In this document: positions 16,775 to 24,227 of the stretch, piece after piece | Position numbering within the stretch: the stretch's first letter is position 1 | Layout: every line of letters begins with the position of its first letter | Assembly (NCBI GenBank): GCA_016872495.1 | Contig: VGZT01000020.1 | Coordinates: 1-39,316 of the forward strand | Length of the DNA stretch: 39,316 nt | Source of the DNA: SAR202 cluster bacterium | Lineage (GTDB): Bacteria > Chloroflexota > Dehalococcoidia > Lucifugimonadales > Lucifugimonadaceae | Direction: 5' to 3' | Position numbers and translations under genes: made by a program | The notes under the pieces: generated by a model | The model's input: only the letters and a program-made list of their open reading frames with translations | Database searches by the model: none | Told to the model about the DNA's origin: nothing

Positions 16775-17239
16775 CTACATCCGCGCCTTGATGAACCGAA
16801 GGACCTCGAGAGGGTCCATGCGTCCCAGCTGGGTGGAGGCGTAGAGCGAGGCCGCAATCTCACCGGTGGGTCTGAGCACGAATTCGGCGGGCTGCATGTA
16901 ACCGCGGCCCTGTCGTTCGCCTTTCCAGGCGCCGAGGGCCGCGCTGACCTCCGGCCCCACACTGTGGGCGACCGGGAAAGAGATCCCGTGCTGCGAGGCG
17001 GTCGAGCCTGTGTCACCTTCGCCGTCGGCGTTGGCGGCGACCACCTTGATGCCGAGTTCGTTGAACTGGGGCATCGCCGTTTCCACCTCGGCTAACTGCC
17101 GAGTACAGTACGGTCACCACCCTCCCCGGTAGAAGAGGACATAAGCCCAGAAGCCTGCTACGTCGCGCGGCAGGGCAATCGCCTTGCCTGCGGACACGGG
17201 AAGCCTTATGTCGGGGAATCGGTTTCCAGGTAGAAGCAT
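16775..17239 (-). CDS. Peroxiredoxin-like (AhpC/TSA) protein with in-frame TGA at the peroxidatic cysteine: candidate selenoprotein
   Basis: Starting at ATG 17239, with GAGGA eight bases upstream, one frame gives MLLPGNRFPDIRLPVSAG, then VLFYRGGW. A TGA follows at 17116-17114, then PYCTRQLAEVETAMPQFNEL without any frame change to a TAG at 16775. Cys homologues read R-G-G-W-C-P-Y-C, so TGA sits exactly at the peroxidatic cysteine, codon 42; the resolving-type Cys45 is kept. Length would be 154 residues, normal for this thioredoxin-fold family, and the C-terminal half (YMQPAEFVLRPTGEIAASLY, then LEVLRFIKARM) is intact. A SECIS-like hairpin follows the TGA. The likely role is thiol-dependent peroxide reduction. 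No selA/B/C/D is in the window, so selenocysteine is inferred. A point mutation creating a pseudogene is the alternative. Confidence 0.8.
17077..17113 (-). promoter_or_regulatory. Candidate bacterial SECIS element directly after the in-frame TGA
   Basis: Reading the minus strand from the TGA, CTCGGC (17103-17098) pairs perfectly with GCCGAG (17092-17087) around the five-base loop AGTTA. CCGT (17113-17110), right after the TGA, can pair with ACGG (17080-17077) as a lower helix across an internal loop. Sixteen bases separate TGA from the apical loop, and G is the second loop base. Bacterial SECIS elements lie in the coding region just downstream of UGA, about 16-37 bases to the loop, usually with G among the first two loop bases. 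The fit was made by eye; no folding energy was computed. Confidence 0.65.
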
Positions 17240-17323
17240 GGAAGTTGTCCTCGCACAAGGGGCCATTATGCATCCACGAGACCGCACCGCCGTGTGGCGG
17301 GAGGGCGTCCGAGGAGTCGAGTT

Positions 17324-18922
17324 ATGAGCAGCGTGATCGAACAGGGCCTGGCCACCCTTGACCGGAACAGGACGGTCGAGCGGATCTGGAAGGCCGACCA
17401 CACCGTGTGGAAGCCGGACCCCGCCGGGCTTGTCGATCGGCTTGGATGGCTGACCATCGACGCCCGGATGGCAAAAGAAGCCGCCTCCCTGGAACGGTTC
17501 GGGGAGCAGGCGCGCGCCGGCGGGCTCAGGCACGTGGTACTCCTGGGCATGGGCGGCAGCAGCCTTGGCGCAGAAGTCATCGGCCAGGTGTTCGGCCCGG
17601 CAAGGAACGCGCGCCCGGAGCTCCTTGTCCTCGACTCGACGGTTCCCGCCGCGATCGCGGCCGTGCGGCAGGCGATCGACCCCGGCAAGACGATCTTCCT
17701 TGTGTCGTCGAAGTCCGGCGGAACCATCGATACCAAGTTCCTCTACTCCTACTTCCGCAGCGAGACGGAGGCCGCGATCGGCAATGCCGACGCCGGGAAA
17801 CGCTTCGTCGCCATTACCGATTCGGGAACCTCGCTCGAGCGCCTGGCTAGCGAAGCGGGATTCCGGAGAGCTTTCGGGAACGACCCAAGCATCGGCGGGC
17901 GCTATTCCGTACTCAGCTACTTCGGGCTGGTGCCGGCCGCGCTGCTTGGGATCGACCTGACCCGCCTCTTAGGGCGTGCGCAGGCGTGCAGGGAGTCCTG
18001 CGCCGCGGGGATCCCTCTGCGCGACAACCCGGGCGCGTCGCTCGGCGCGGCGATAGGGGCCTGGGCGGCGGCGGGTCGTAACAAGCTCTCGCTGATCACT
18101 TCGCCACGCCTCGCGAGCATGGGGACCTGGATCGAGCAGCTGGTGGCGGAGAGCACCGGCAAGGAGGGCAGGGGCGTCATACCGGTAGCAGGCGAACCCA
18201 TTGGTCCTCCTGCCTGGTACTCCGACGACCGGCTTTTCGTGTACATGCGCCTGGCGGGCGACGGCGTTCCGGCGGACGAGGCGAAGGTCACTGCGCTGGA
18301 GAAGGCCGGTCACCCGGTCCTCCGGACCGAGCTGAGGGATGCCTTCGACCTGGGCGCCGAGTTCTATCGGTGGGAGTACGCGATCGCGGTCGCGGGCTCC
18401 ATGCTCAAGATCAATCCCTTCGACCAGCCCGATGTCCAGTCTGCAAAGGACCAGACGGACCGCGTGCTGGGGGCGTACGCCAGGGCCGGGGTTCTTCCGG
18501 CGAGGCCCGCCAGCCTGACACCGGCCGCCCTGGTCCAGCTGGCAAAGCCAGGCGGCTACCTGGCGATCACGGCGTTCATGCGCCAGACCGCCGAGACGGA
18601 CCGTTTGATCGCAGTCCTGCGACGCCGGATCATGGAGCGCCATCGGATAGCGACAACGCTTGGCTACGGCCCCCGTTTCCTGCACTCCACCGGGCAGTTG
18701 CACAAGGGCGGACCGGCCGGCGGGCTCTTCCTGCAGCTAACGGCGAAGCATAACGAGGACCTACCGATACCGGGCATGAACTACACGTTCGGTACATTTG
18801 CTGACGCGCAGTCGCTCGGCGATCACCAGGCCCTGGTCGCGGGCAAGCGCCAGGTGGCGTGGTTCGACCTTGGTGGAAGCCCTGCGAAGAAGCTTGAAGA
18901 ACTTGCCTCGACCATCGCCTGA
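17324..18922 (+). CDS. pgi: Phosphoglucose isomerase-like protein (SIS fold, type usually fused to transaldolase)
   Basis: The protein has 532 residues from ATG 17324, with GAGGAG seven bases upstream; a start at 17294 lacks such a site. Sugar-isomerase motifs are VVLLGMGGSSLGAEVI, then FLVSSKSGGTIDTKF. GTWIEQLVAESTGKEGRGVI provides the likely catalytic glutamate region, and KINPFDQPDVQSAKDQTD is the region of the substrate lysine/histidine loop. These match the Pgi half of bifunctional transaldolase/Pgi proteins better than classical glucose-6-phosphate isomerase. No transaldolase domain is present on either side. It would interconvert glucose 6-phosphate and fructose 6-phosphate. It is divergent from the candidate selenoprotein with 84 bp between starts. 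Confidence 0.85.
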   Translation: MSSVIEQGLATLDRNRTVERIWKADHTVWKPDPAGLVDRLGWLTIDARMAKEAASLERFGEQARAGGLRHVVLLGMGGSSLGAEVIGQVFGPARNARPELLVLDSTVPAAIAAVRQAIDPGKTIFLVSSKSGGTIDTKFLYSYFRSETEAAIGNADAGKRFVAITDSGTSLERLASEAGFRRAFGNDPSIGGRYSVLSYFGLVPAALLGIDLTRLLGRAQACRESCAAGIPLRDNPGASLGAAIGAWAAAGRNKLSLITSPRLASMGTWIEQLVAESTGKEGRGVIPVAGEPIGPPAWYSDDRLFVYMRLAGDGVPADEAKVTALEKAGHPVLRTELRDAFDLGAEFYRWEYAIAVAGSMLKINPFDQPDVQSAKDQTDRVLGAYARAGVLPARPASLTPAALVQLAKPGGYLAITAFMRQTAETDRLIAVLRRRIMERHRIATTLGYGPRFLHSTGQLHKGGPAGGLFLQLTAKHNEDLPIPGMNYTFGTFADAQSLGDHQALVAGKRQVAWFDLGGSPAKKLEELASTIA

Positions 18923-19086
18923 TTCGAAGCACAACAACAGAATCGCAACGAAGATCTGATTAACACGCGATGCCCCACGCCATCTTTCCATCGCCCCGGA
19001 TCGGTCGTGACGGCCTGCCTGAGCGCCGCGCGGCATGGCGGGCTGCGCGCGAGTCCCCGGGTTAATTTCGGAGGGGGTTGCCCGCT

Positions 19087-20253
19087 CTAGTTCAGCTTTG
19101 GTGCCGTGTAGGCGTCGGCCGCTTCGACCTGCCCGGGCTGCAGCACCCTGAACCGCTTGCGATAGACCTGCACGCGATAGCGGCCGGCGTCTACGACGAA
19201 CACGCGGAACTGGTCGTCGACCCGCACCGCCGACGGCTTCCAGAAACGCTTCTCCCGGTCGAGGTCAACGATGTGGTCTCGCCAGCGGCACATGTCCGGA
19301 TTCGCCATCAGCTTGTCGGCGCCGCGCTCCGTCATCGGGGCGTCGCCAACGAACGACTCGACGAAGATCCCCCTCGGATTGAACTGGACGACGCGATCGT
19401 TCCCGCGGTCGCACACGTAGACGTCACCATGCGCATCCACCGCGACGCCGCTCGGGCGATTCAGTCGGGGAAGTCCGCGCCCCAGGTGATCAAATGTCTG
19501 GGAATGCTTGCCTTCCGGCGTAAAACGTTGCACCCGGTCGTTGCGCCAGTCCGCCACGAGCACGCTGCCGTCAACCGGGTCGACAGCCACACCCCACGGG
19601 TAGTTAAGCTCGCCAGGTCCGGTGCCGGACTTGCCGAAGCCGCGCAGGAACTTGCCATCCCGCGTGAAGTTCTGGACGCGCCCGTTCCGGCTGTTCACGA
19701 CCCACAGGGTGCCATCCGGGGCGTACTGGATCCCGGCCGGCGCGTTGAACTGGCCCGCCCCGTCGCCCGCCTCGCCCCACCAGCCGGTGGTCTCGCCGGC
19801 GGTGGTCATGACCACGACCTTGTTGGCGTGCTCGTCGGTGAAGAACAGCGTGCCCTTGCGGTCGGAGTCGCAACAGACGGGCGAAGGGAACCGCTCGCTT
19901 CCGATCACTTCAGGTTGACCGTCGACGGACGGCAACAGGTTGCGAGGGAACTCGTCCTTCATGTTGCAGACCGCGAAACGCACCCGCGGATACTGGAGAC
20001 TGGTCACGACCCACTTGTTGAGCACGTAATACCAGTCGTCGCCGCCAATGCCGATATCGAGCGCGCCGTACAGGCCGTCGACTACCAACCGCTGTCCGAA
20101 CACGCCTTCGAAGACATGGCCCATGCGCAGCAGGATCGGATATGGATCGCTCTGCCGCGTGGCCAGCGCCATGCTGTCCGCGTTCCAGCTGGCCGGAAGC
20201 GGCGGCCCGCCGTTGAATCCAGCATGCCCTCGCAGTTCGGTGCTTGAAGCCAT
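19087..20253 (-). CDS. NHL-repeat beta-propeller protein
   Basis: The 388-residue protein starts at ATG 20253, six bases after the DUF1501 stop, so translation is probably coupled. After an N-terminal ~100 residues, NHL blades repeat: GDGAGQFNAPAGIQYAPDG, then GTGPGELNYPWGVAVDP, then LNRPSGVAVDAHGDVYVCDR, each followed by N-x-R-V-Q-x-F motifs. I see no signal peptide or lipobox. Propellers of this kind bind proteins or ligands or carry lyase activity; nothing in the sequence picks one. Operon position behind DUF1800 and DUF1501 suggests that the three act together. The N-terminal DRKGTLFFTDEHANKVVVM may be another blade. Confidence 0.85.
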   Translation of the reverse strand: MASSTELRGHAGFNGGPPLPASWNADSMALATRQSDPYPILLRMGHVFEGVFGQRLVVDGLYGALDIGIGGDDWYYVLNKWVVTSLQYPRVRFAVCNMKDEFPRNLLPSVDGQPEVIGSERFPSPVCCDSDRKGTLFFTDEHANKVVVMTTAGETTGWWGEAGDGAGQFNAPAGIQYAPDGTLWVVNSRNGRVQNFTRDGKFLRGFGKSGTGPGELNYPWGVAVDPVDGSVLVADWRNDRVQRFTPEGKHSQTFDHLGRGLPRLNRPSGVAVDAHGDVYVCDRGNDRVVQFNPRGIFVESFVGDAPMTERGADKLMANPDMCRWRDHIVDLDREKRFWKPSAVRVDDQFRVFVVDAGRYRVQVYRKRFRVLQPGQVEAADAYTAPKLN

Positions 20254-20259
20254 GTCAGA

Positions 20260-21405
20260 TCAACGCCCGGCCGGTTGCAGCATGCCGGCGAACTTCTCAA
20301 ACCTGCCGTTTACGACCGGCTCCGGGGGCACCCCGAACCAGTCTTCGATCACGGTGGAGTAAAGCGACCGGAAGTCGTTGTTGAACTGGAGATCGCCGCT
20401 CAGCTGCGCGCTGGGTTCGAGTGAGGGGTACTCGGCGAACATGCCGCCCTTCACCCGGTCGCCGATCATGAACGCGCCCCCGCCCGAACCATGGTCGGTC
20501 CCGTTTCCGTTGTCGCGGACCCGCCGCCCGAACTCCGTGAAGACCATCATGATGACGTTGTCGGCAGCCTGGTGGGCCCGCAGGTCGCCGAAGAAGTCGC
20601 TGACGGCACGCGACATCTGGGTCAGCAGGGCGGTCTGGGTGCCTGTCTGGGCGCCGTGGGTGTCGAATCCGCCCAGCTGCGCATAGAAGATCCGGGTGCC
20701 CAGCCCCGCCAGGTGCACCTGTGCGATGGCCTTGAGGCTCTGCGAAAGCTGGTCCGTCGCGTACTCGACGGCCGGCTGATATCCGACCGGCGCCTTCTTC
20801 AGCATGTCCACCGCGGTCAGGGCGTCCATGCCTGTCTGGCCGATGTGCTCAAGCACGACGTCCGCCTCGTCGATCTCTTCGGGAACGTACATGCACGTGA
20901 AAGCGGTCAACGCCTGTCGCTGCCGTTCGCCGGGAAGCGAGGTCAGCAAGCCATACCGCTCAAGCTGCGAGACGGAAACTGCGGGCGTCCCCCTCAGCTG
21001 CATCGCCCGTGGCAGGCCGAGGCCGAAGCTAACGCCAGTGCAGACATTCTGCTTCTTGGGATCGAGCTCGCGGATCATCTTGCCGAGCCAGCCTTCTTCG
21101 ACGACCTTCTCGGGCTGGGCGGTGTGCCAGATGTCCATGGAGCGGAAATGGGAGCGGTCCGGCACCGGATATCCGGTGCCCGAGATGATTGCTACATTCC
21201 CCCGGTCATAGAGTGACTTGATCGGTGACAGCGCAGGGTGCAGTCCGAACCGGTTGTCGATCTTCAGCACCTTCTCCTCGGCCACTCCGACCGTCTTGCG
21301 AAAGTCGTAGTAGAGAGGGTCGCCGTAGGGAATGACCGTATTCATGAAGTCGTTCCCGCCCGACAGCTGAAGGACTACGAATACTGGCTCCCTGGTTGGT
21401 GGCAT
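20260..21405 (-). CDS. DUF1501 family protein (alkaline-phosphatase/sulfatase-like fold)
   Basis: I start at ATG 21405, behind GAGGGG; a TTG at 21414 would add three residues. The product is ~381 residues. It opens with EPVFVVLQLSGGNDFMNTV, the hallmark of DUF1501. Later it has TQLGGFDTHGAQ-like YAQLGGFDTHGAQTGTQ, then VFTEFGRRVRDNGNGTDHG and GGAFMIGD. The D-T-H-G and D-H-G aspartate/histidine pairs resemble metal sites of the alkaline phosphatase superfamily. Many DUF1501 proteins carry a Tat signal; this one has none and begins directly at the core strand. The gene follows the DUF1800 gene after 70 bp and precedes the NHL gene, as commonly seen for this pair. Its biochemical role is unknown. 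Confidence 0.88.
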   Translation of the reverse strand: MPPTREPVFVVLQLSGGNDFMNTVIPYGDPLYYDFRKTVGVAEEKVLKIDNRFGLHPALSPIKSLYDRGNVAIISGTGYPVPDRSHFRSMDIWHTAQPEKVVEEGWLGKMIRELDPKKQNVCTGVSFGLGLPRAMQLRGTPAVSVSQLERYGLLTSLPGERQRQALTAFTCMYVPEEIDEADVVLEHIGQTGMDALTAVDMLKKAPVGYQPAVEYATDQLSQSLKAIAQVHLAGLGTRIFYAQLGGFDTHGAQTGTQTALLTQMSRAVSDFFGDLRAHQAADNVIMMVFTEFGRRVRDNGNGTDHGSGGGAFMIGDRVKGGMFAEYPSLEPSAQLSGDLQFNNDFRSLYSTVIEDWFGVPPEPVVNGRFEKFAGMLQPAGR

Positions 21406-21438
21406 CTGGCTCAATACCCCTCAATACCCGTGGAACTG

Positions 21439-21457
21439 CCTCTCCGCGATGGAGAGG
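21439..21457. other. Perfect hairpin between DUF1800 and DUF1501 genes
   Basis: CCTCTCC (21439-21445) and GGAGAGG (21451-21457) pair perfectly over loop GCGAT. A tandem 10-base near-repeat TCAATACCCC/TCAATACCCG (21411-21430) adjoins it. There is no T-run on the minus strand, so it is not a classical terminator. It may be an mRNA processing or stability element in the operon. Confidence 0.5.
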
Positions 21458-21475
21458 GGCTACTTACTGGCTGGT

Positions 21476-22843
21476 CTATCCGAGCTGGAACTCCCGCGCT
21501 GATGAAATGAGCTGGAGCACGTAGCAGACACGATCCGCGAAGGCGGCGTCGGTCTGACCGGTCCCGGCATCGCTGATCTGTTGAAGGATCGCGGTGCGTG
21601 ACTTGTTCGCCAGCGTGAGCGGCCCCATCTCGTAGAGACAGGCATCGAGAAGGCCGTCCGGCGTTTTCGATGACGGCCGCTTCCGCACGCGGTCGATGAT
21701 CTTCTGGATGCCAGGTGCGCCGGAGTTGCCGAATCGCTCGGCCGCGAAGTTGACGCGCTCGATCAGGAATGCCGAGTCGATCCACTCGCGCCCGAGGTGC
21801 CAACCCTCAACGGTCGGCGGATTGAGCAACTCCTGGCCCATCCCGGCCGATGCAGTAGGCAGGCGATCCAGTCCGAACTCGTACGGGTCGCGGTGCTCGC
21901 CAGTCAGGACGATCGTGCCGGTCACCAGTTCGACGGGCCAGCGCACCCGCTTGCCTTGCGACTCCTTGAAAAACTTCGAATTGAACAGGTGTCGAAGGAC
22001 CGAGCGTATCTCGTAGTTTGAATCGAAATACGCCTTCGAAAGCTCTGCTACGGCCGCGTCGTCGACCACGTCCGCGACGAAGAACCGGTAGAGGTTGGTT
22101 GCCACGAAGCGGGCCGTAGCGGGCTGCCGCGCGACGATCTCGACGATGTCGTCGCCGTTGAAGTTCCCGGTCTCTCCCAGGAATGTCTTCTCGCCATCGT
22201 CGTGGTCGTCGGCGCGGTAGACGAAGTTCGTGTCGTACCAGCCGTTCGGGTAGCGGGGGATCGTCTGGTCGATCGTCCATCCGCTGAAGGCGCGCGCGGC
22301 GCTGCGCACGTCGTCCTCGGTGTAGTTCCCACGGCCCATCGCGAAGAGCTCAAGGAGTTCGCGTCCATAGTTCTCGTTGACGGCATCGGCATGGTTGGTC
22401 TGCTGGTCGAGCCACCAGATCATCGCCGGGCTGCGTGACAGGAGCTGGAGCAGCGTCTTGAAACTGCCCAGCCCGTGGTCACGCAACAGCTCGAGATGGG
22501 CGCCCATCATGCGGGCGTTGTTGACCTTCGACGCAGCCGTGGCGAACCGGTTGTGCCACAGCAGCGCCACCTTCTCTTCCAGGGGCCGCGGGGAGTTGAT
22601 CATCCGGAAGTACCAGCGCTTGGCGAACCACTGGTACGACTCCTCGTCGGCATGTTCGAGGTGGAACCGGTCGAGCAGGTCTTCGTCGGGCCGCTCATGG
22701 GCCTCTACCCGGAGCAGGTCCTCGACGAGCTGTTCGTAAGGTCGAGCCGCGAGCTCTTCCAGTTTCCAGGTGGGCGCCCCGAACGCGGCCCGCCTCATCA
22801 GGTGCGCAACCAGCTTGATATCGGTCGCGATCGCAGTTGTCAT
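21476..22843 (-). CDS. DUF1800 family protein
   Basis: The protein has 455 residues from ATG 22843, with GAGGAA seven bases upstream; an upstream extension to 22933 lacks similarity. It has HLMRRAAFGAPTWKLEELA at the N-terminus, then KVALLWHNRFATAASKVNN and NENYGRELLELFAMGRGNY, followed by ARAFSGWTI and TFLGETGNFNGDDIVEIVAR. These are the characteristic DUF1800 motifs. The family is largely alpha-helical, of unknown function, and often exported, but no signal peptide is visible here. It is first of the three-gene minus-strand operon with DUF1501 and the NHL propeller. The 213 bp upstream to the divergent esterase gene should contain its promoter. Confidence 0.9.
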   Translation of the reverse strand: MTTAIATDIKLVAHLMRRAAFGAPTWKLEELAARPYEQLVEDLLRVEAHERPDEDLLDRFHLEHADEESYQWFAKRWYFRMINSPRPLEEKVALLWHNRFATAASKVNNARMMGAHLELLRDHGLGSFKTLLQLLSRSPAMIWWLDQQTNHADAVNENYGRELLELFAMGRGNYTEDDVRSAARAFSGWTIDQTIPRYPNGWYDTNFVYRADDHDDGEKTFLGETGNFNGDDIVEIVARQPATARFVATNLYRFFVADVVDDAAVAELSKAYFDSNYEIRSVLRHLFNSKFFKESQGKRVRWPVELVTGTIVLTGEHRDPYEFGLDRLPTASAGMGQELLNPPTVEGWHLGREWIDSAFLIERVNFAAERFGNSGAPGIQKIIDRVRKRPSSKTPDGLLDACLYEMGPLTLANKSRTAILQQISDAGTGQTDAAFADRVCYVLQLISSAREFQLG

Positions 22844-23057
22844 CTGTCTCTTCCTCTGCCAGCCCCCAGAGCCAGCCCTCAGAGCAAGGACGCCTGGCGC
22901 AGGATTATAGCCCGGCACCTCGACGACGGTCACAGGCCGTCGATCGGTGGTCCATAATTGCGCCCGCGTCGGTCCGGAGCCGGCAGGGTCCGAATGCCGG
23001 GACGCGCTACCGCCTGCGTTACTGCGGGCACACCAGCCTCGCGGGAGGACATGATCG

Positions 23058-24023
23058 ATGCCGCTTACGTTCGATATGCCGCTGGAGAAGCTTCACACCT
23101 ATGGCGGGCGCAATCCGAAGCCGCACGATTTCGACGATTTCTGGGAAGCCGGCCTGAAGGAGATGCGGGCGACCGACCCCGCGCTGGAGCTGCGTCCGGC
23201 CGGCTTCAAGACGGATGTCGCAAACTGCTTTGACATGTTCTTCACGGGCGTTGGCGGGGCGCGCGTGCATGCCAAGTTGCTGCATCCAAGGGGCGGCCAC
23301 TCTGGAAAGCGTCCGGCGGTACTGATGTTTCACGGCTATTCAGGCAACGCGGGGGACTGGTACGACAAGCTTGGCTACGTGGCGCAGGGGTTCGTCGTCG
23401 CCGCCATGGACTGCCGGGGACAGGGCGGTCTCTCGGAGGACCGGGGCGGAACGGTGGGGCAGACCCTGCGAGGTCACATAATCCGCGGGGTCGATGGCCC
23501 GCCGGAGAAGATGCTCTTCCGCCAGATCTTTCTGGATACCGCGATGCTGGCCAGGATCGTGATGGAGATCCCGGAGGTCGACCCGGCGCGGGTCGGGGCA
23601 ACCGGGGCCAGCCAGGGAGGCGGCTTGACGCTCGCCTGCGCCTCGCTGGTGCCGGCGATCAAGCGTGCCGCTCCCGTCTACCCGTTCCTTTCTGACTATC
23701 GGCGCACGTGGGAGATGGACCAGGCCAAGGACGCCTACCAGGAGTTGAAGGACTACTTCCGGCAGTTCGATCCCAATCACGAGCGCGAGGAAGAGCTATT
23801 CGCCAGGCTCGGCTACATCGACGTGCAGCACCTTGCGCCCCGTATCAAGGCAGAAGTGCTGATGACGGTCGGATTGATGGACACGATCTGTCCGCCCTCG
23901 ACCCAGTTCGCCGCCTATAACAAGATCAAGGCGAAGAAGTCACTGGCGGTGTATCCCGACTTCGGTCACGAGGCGCTGCCCCGCAGCCCGGACCGGATCT
24001 TCCAGTTCATGAGCGGACTGTGA
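23058..24023 (+). CDS. Acetyl xylan esterase/cephalosporin-C deacetylase-like alpha/beta hydrolase (CE7 type)
   Basis: This 321-residue protein starts at ATG 23058, behind GGAGG. It has the CE7 layout: an N-terminal PLEKLHTYGG then PKPHDFDDFWE motif, RPAVLMFHGYSGNAGDW with the oxyanion region, AMDCRGQGG, and the nucleophile elbow GATGASQGGGL with Ser185. The catalytic acid is Asp275 in VGLMDTICPPST and the base His304 in YPDFGHE. R-G-Q-G-G and D-x-x-C-P-P are family signatures. CE7 enzymes are cytoplasmic hexamers that remove acetyl groups from short xylo-oligosaccharides and other small esters. It is a single gene, divergent from the DUF1800 operon. Confidence 0.9.
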   Translation: MPLTFDMPLEKLHTYGGRNPKPHDFDDFWEAGLKEMRATDPALELRPAGFKTDVANCFDMFFTGVGGARVHAKLLHPRGGHSGKRPAVLMFHGYSGNAGDWYDKLGYVAQGFVVAAMDCRGQGGLSEDRGGTVGQTLRGHIIRGVDGPPEKMLFRQIFLDTAMLARIVMEIPEVDPARVGATGASQGGGLTLACASLVPAIKRAAPVYPFLSDYRRTWEMDQAKDAYQELKDYFRQFDPNHEREEELFARLGYIDVQHLAPRIKAEVLMTVGLMDTICPPSTQFAAYNKIKAKKSLAVYPDFGHEALPRSPDRIFQFMSGL

Positions 24024-24227
24024 GGCGGGAGGAAGAGGGAAACCAGGAACGGGGCGCCGCGCAGAGGCGCAATACACCGGCATGCGTGAACCGGTCGCGG
24101 CCCGGGGCGCCGGGAAGCTCTTCTCCCGCGCCGGCAGCGCGAAGTTGCGGCCGGCCACGGGGGCGGTCGTCGGGATGGGCGAGCGGGGTCAAGGCGAGAG
24201 GCTCGTCGGTGGCACGGGAAGCCCGGG

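Noticed and set aside
19078-20247. 389-codon plus-strand frame opposite the NHL gene
   Set aside because: The minus strand has regular NHL blades; the plus frame shows no motif and arises from codon bias.
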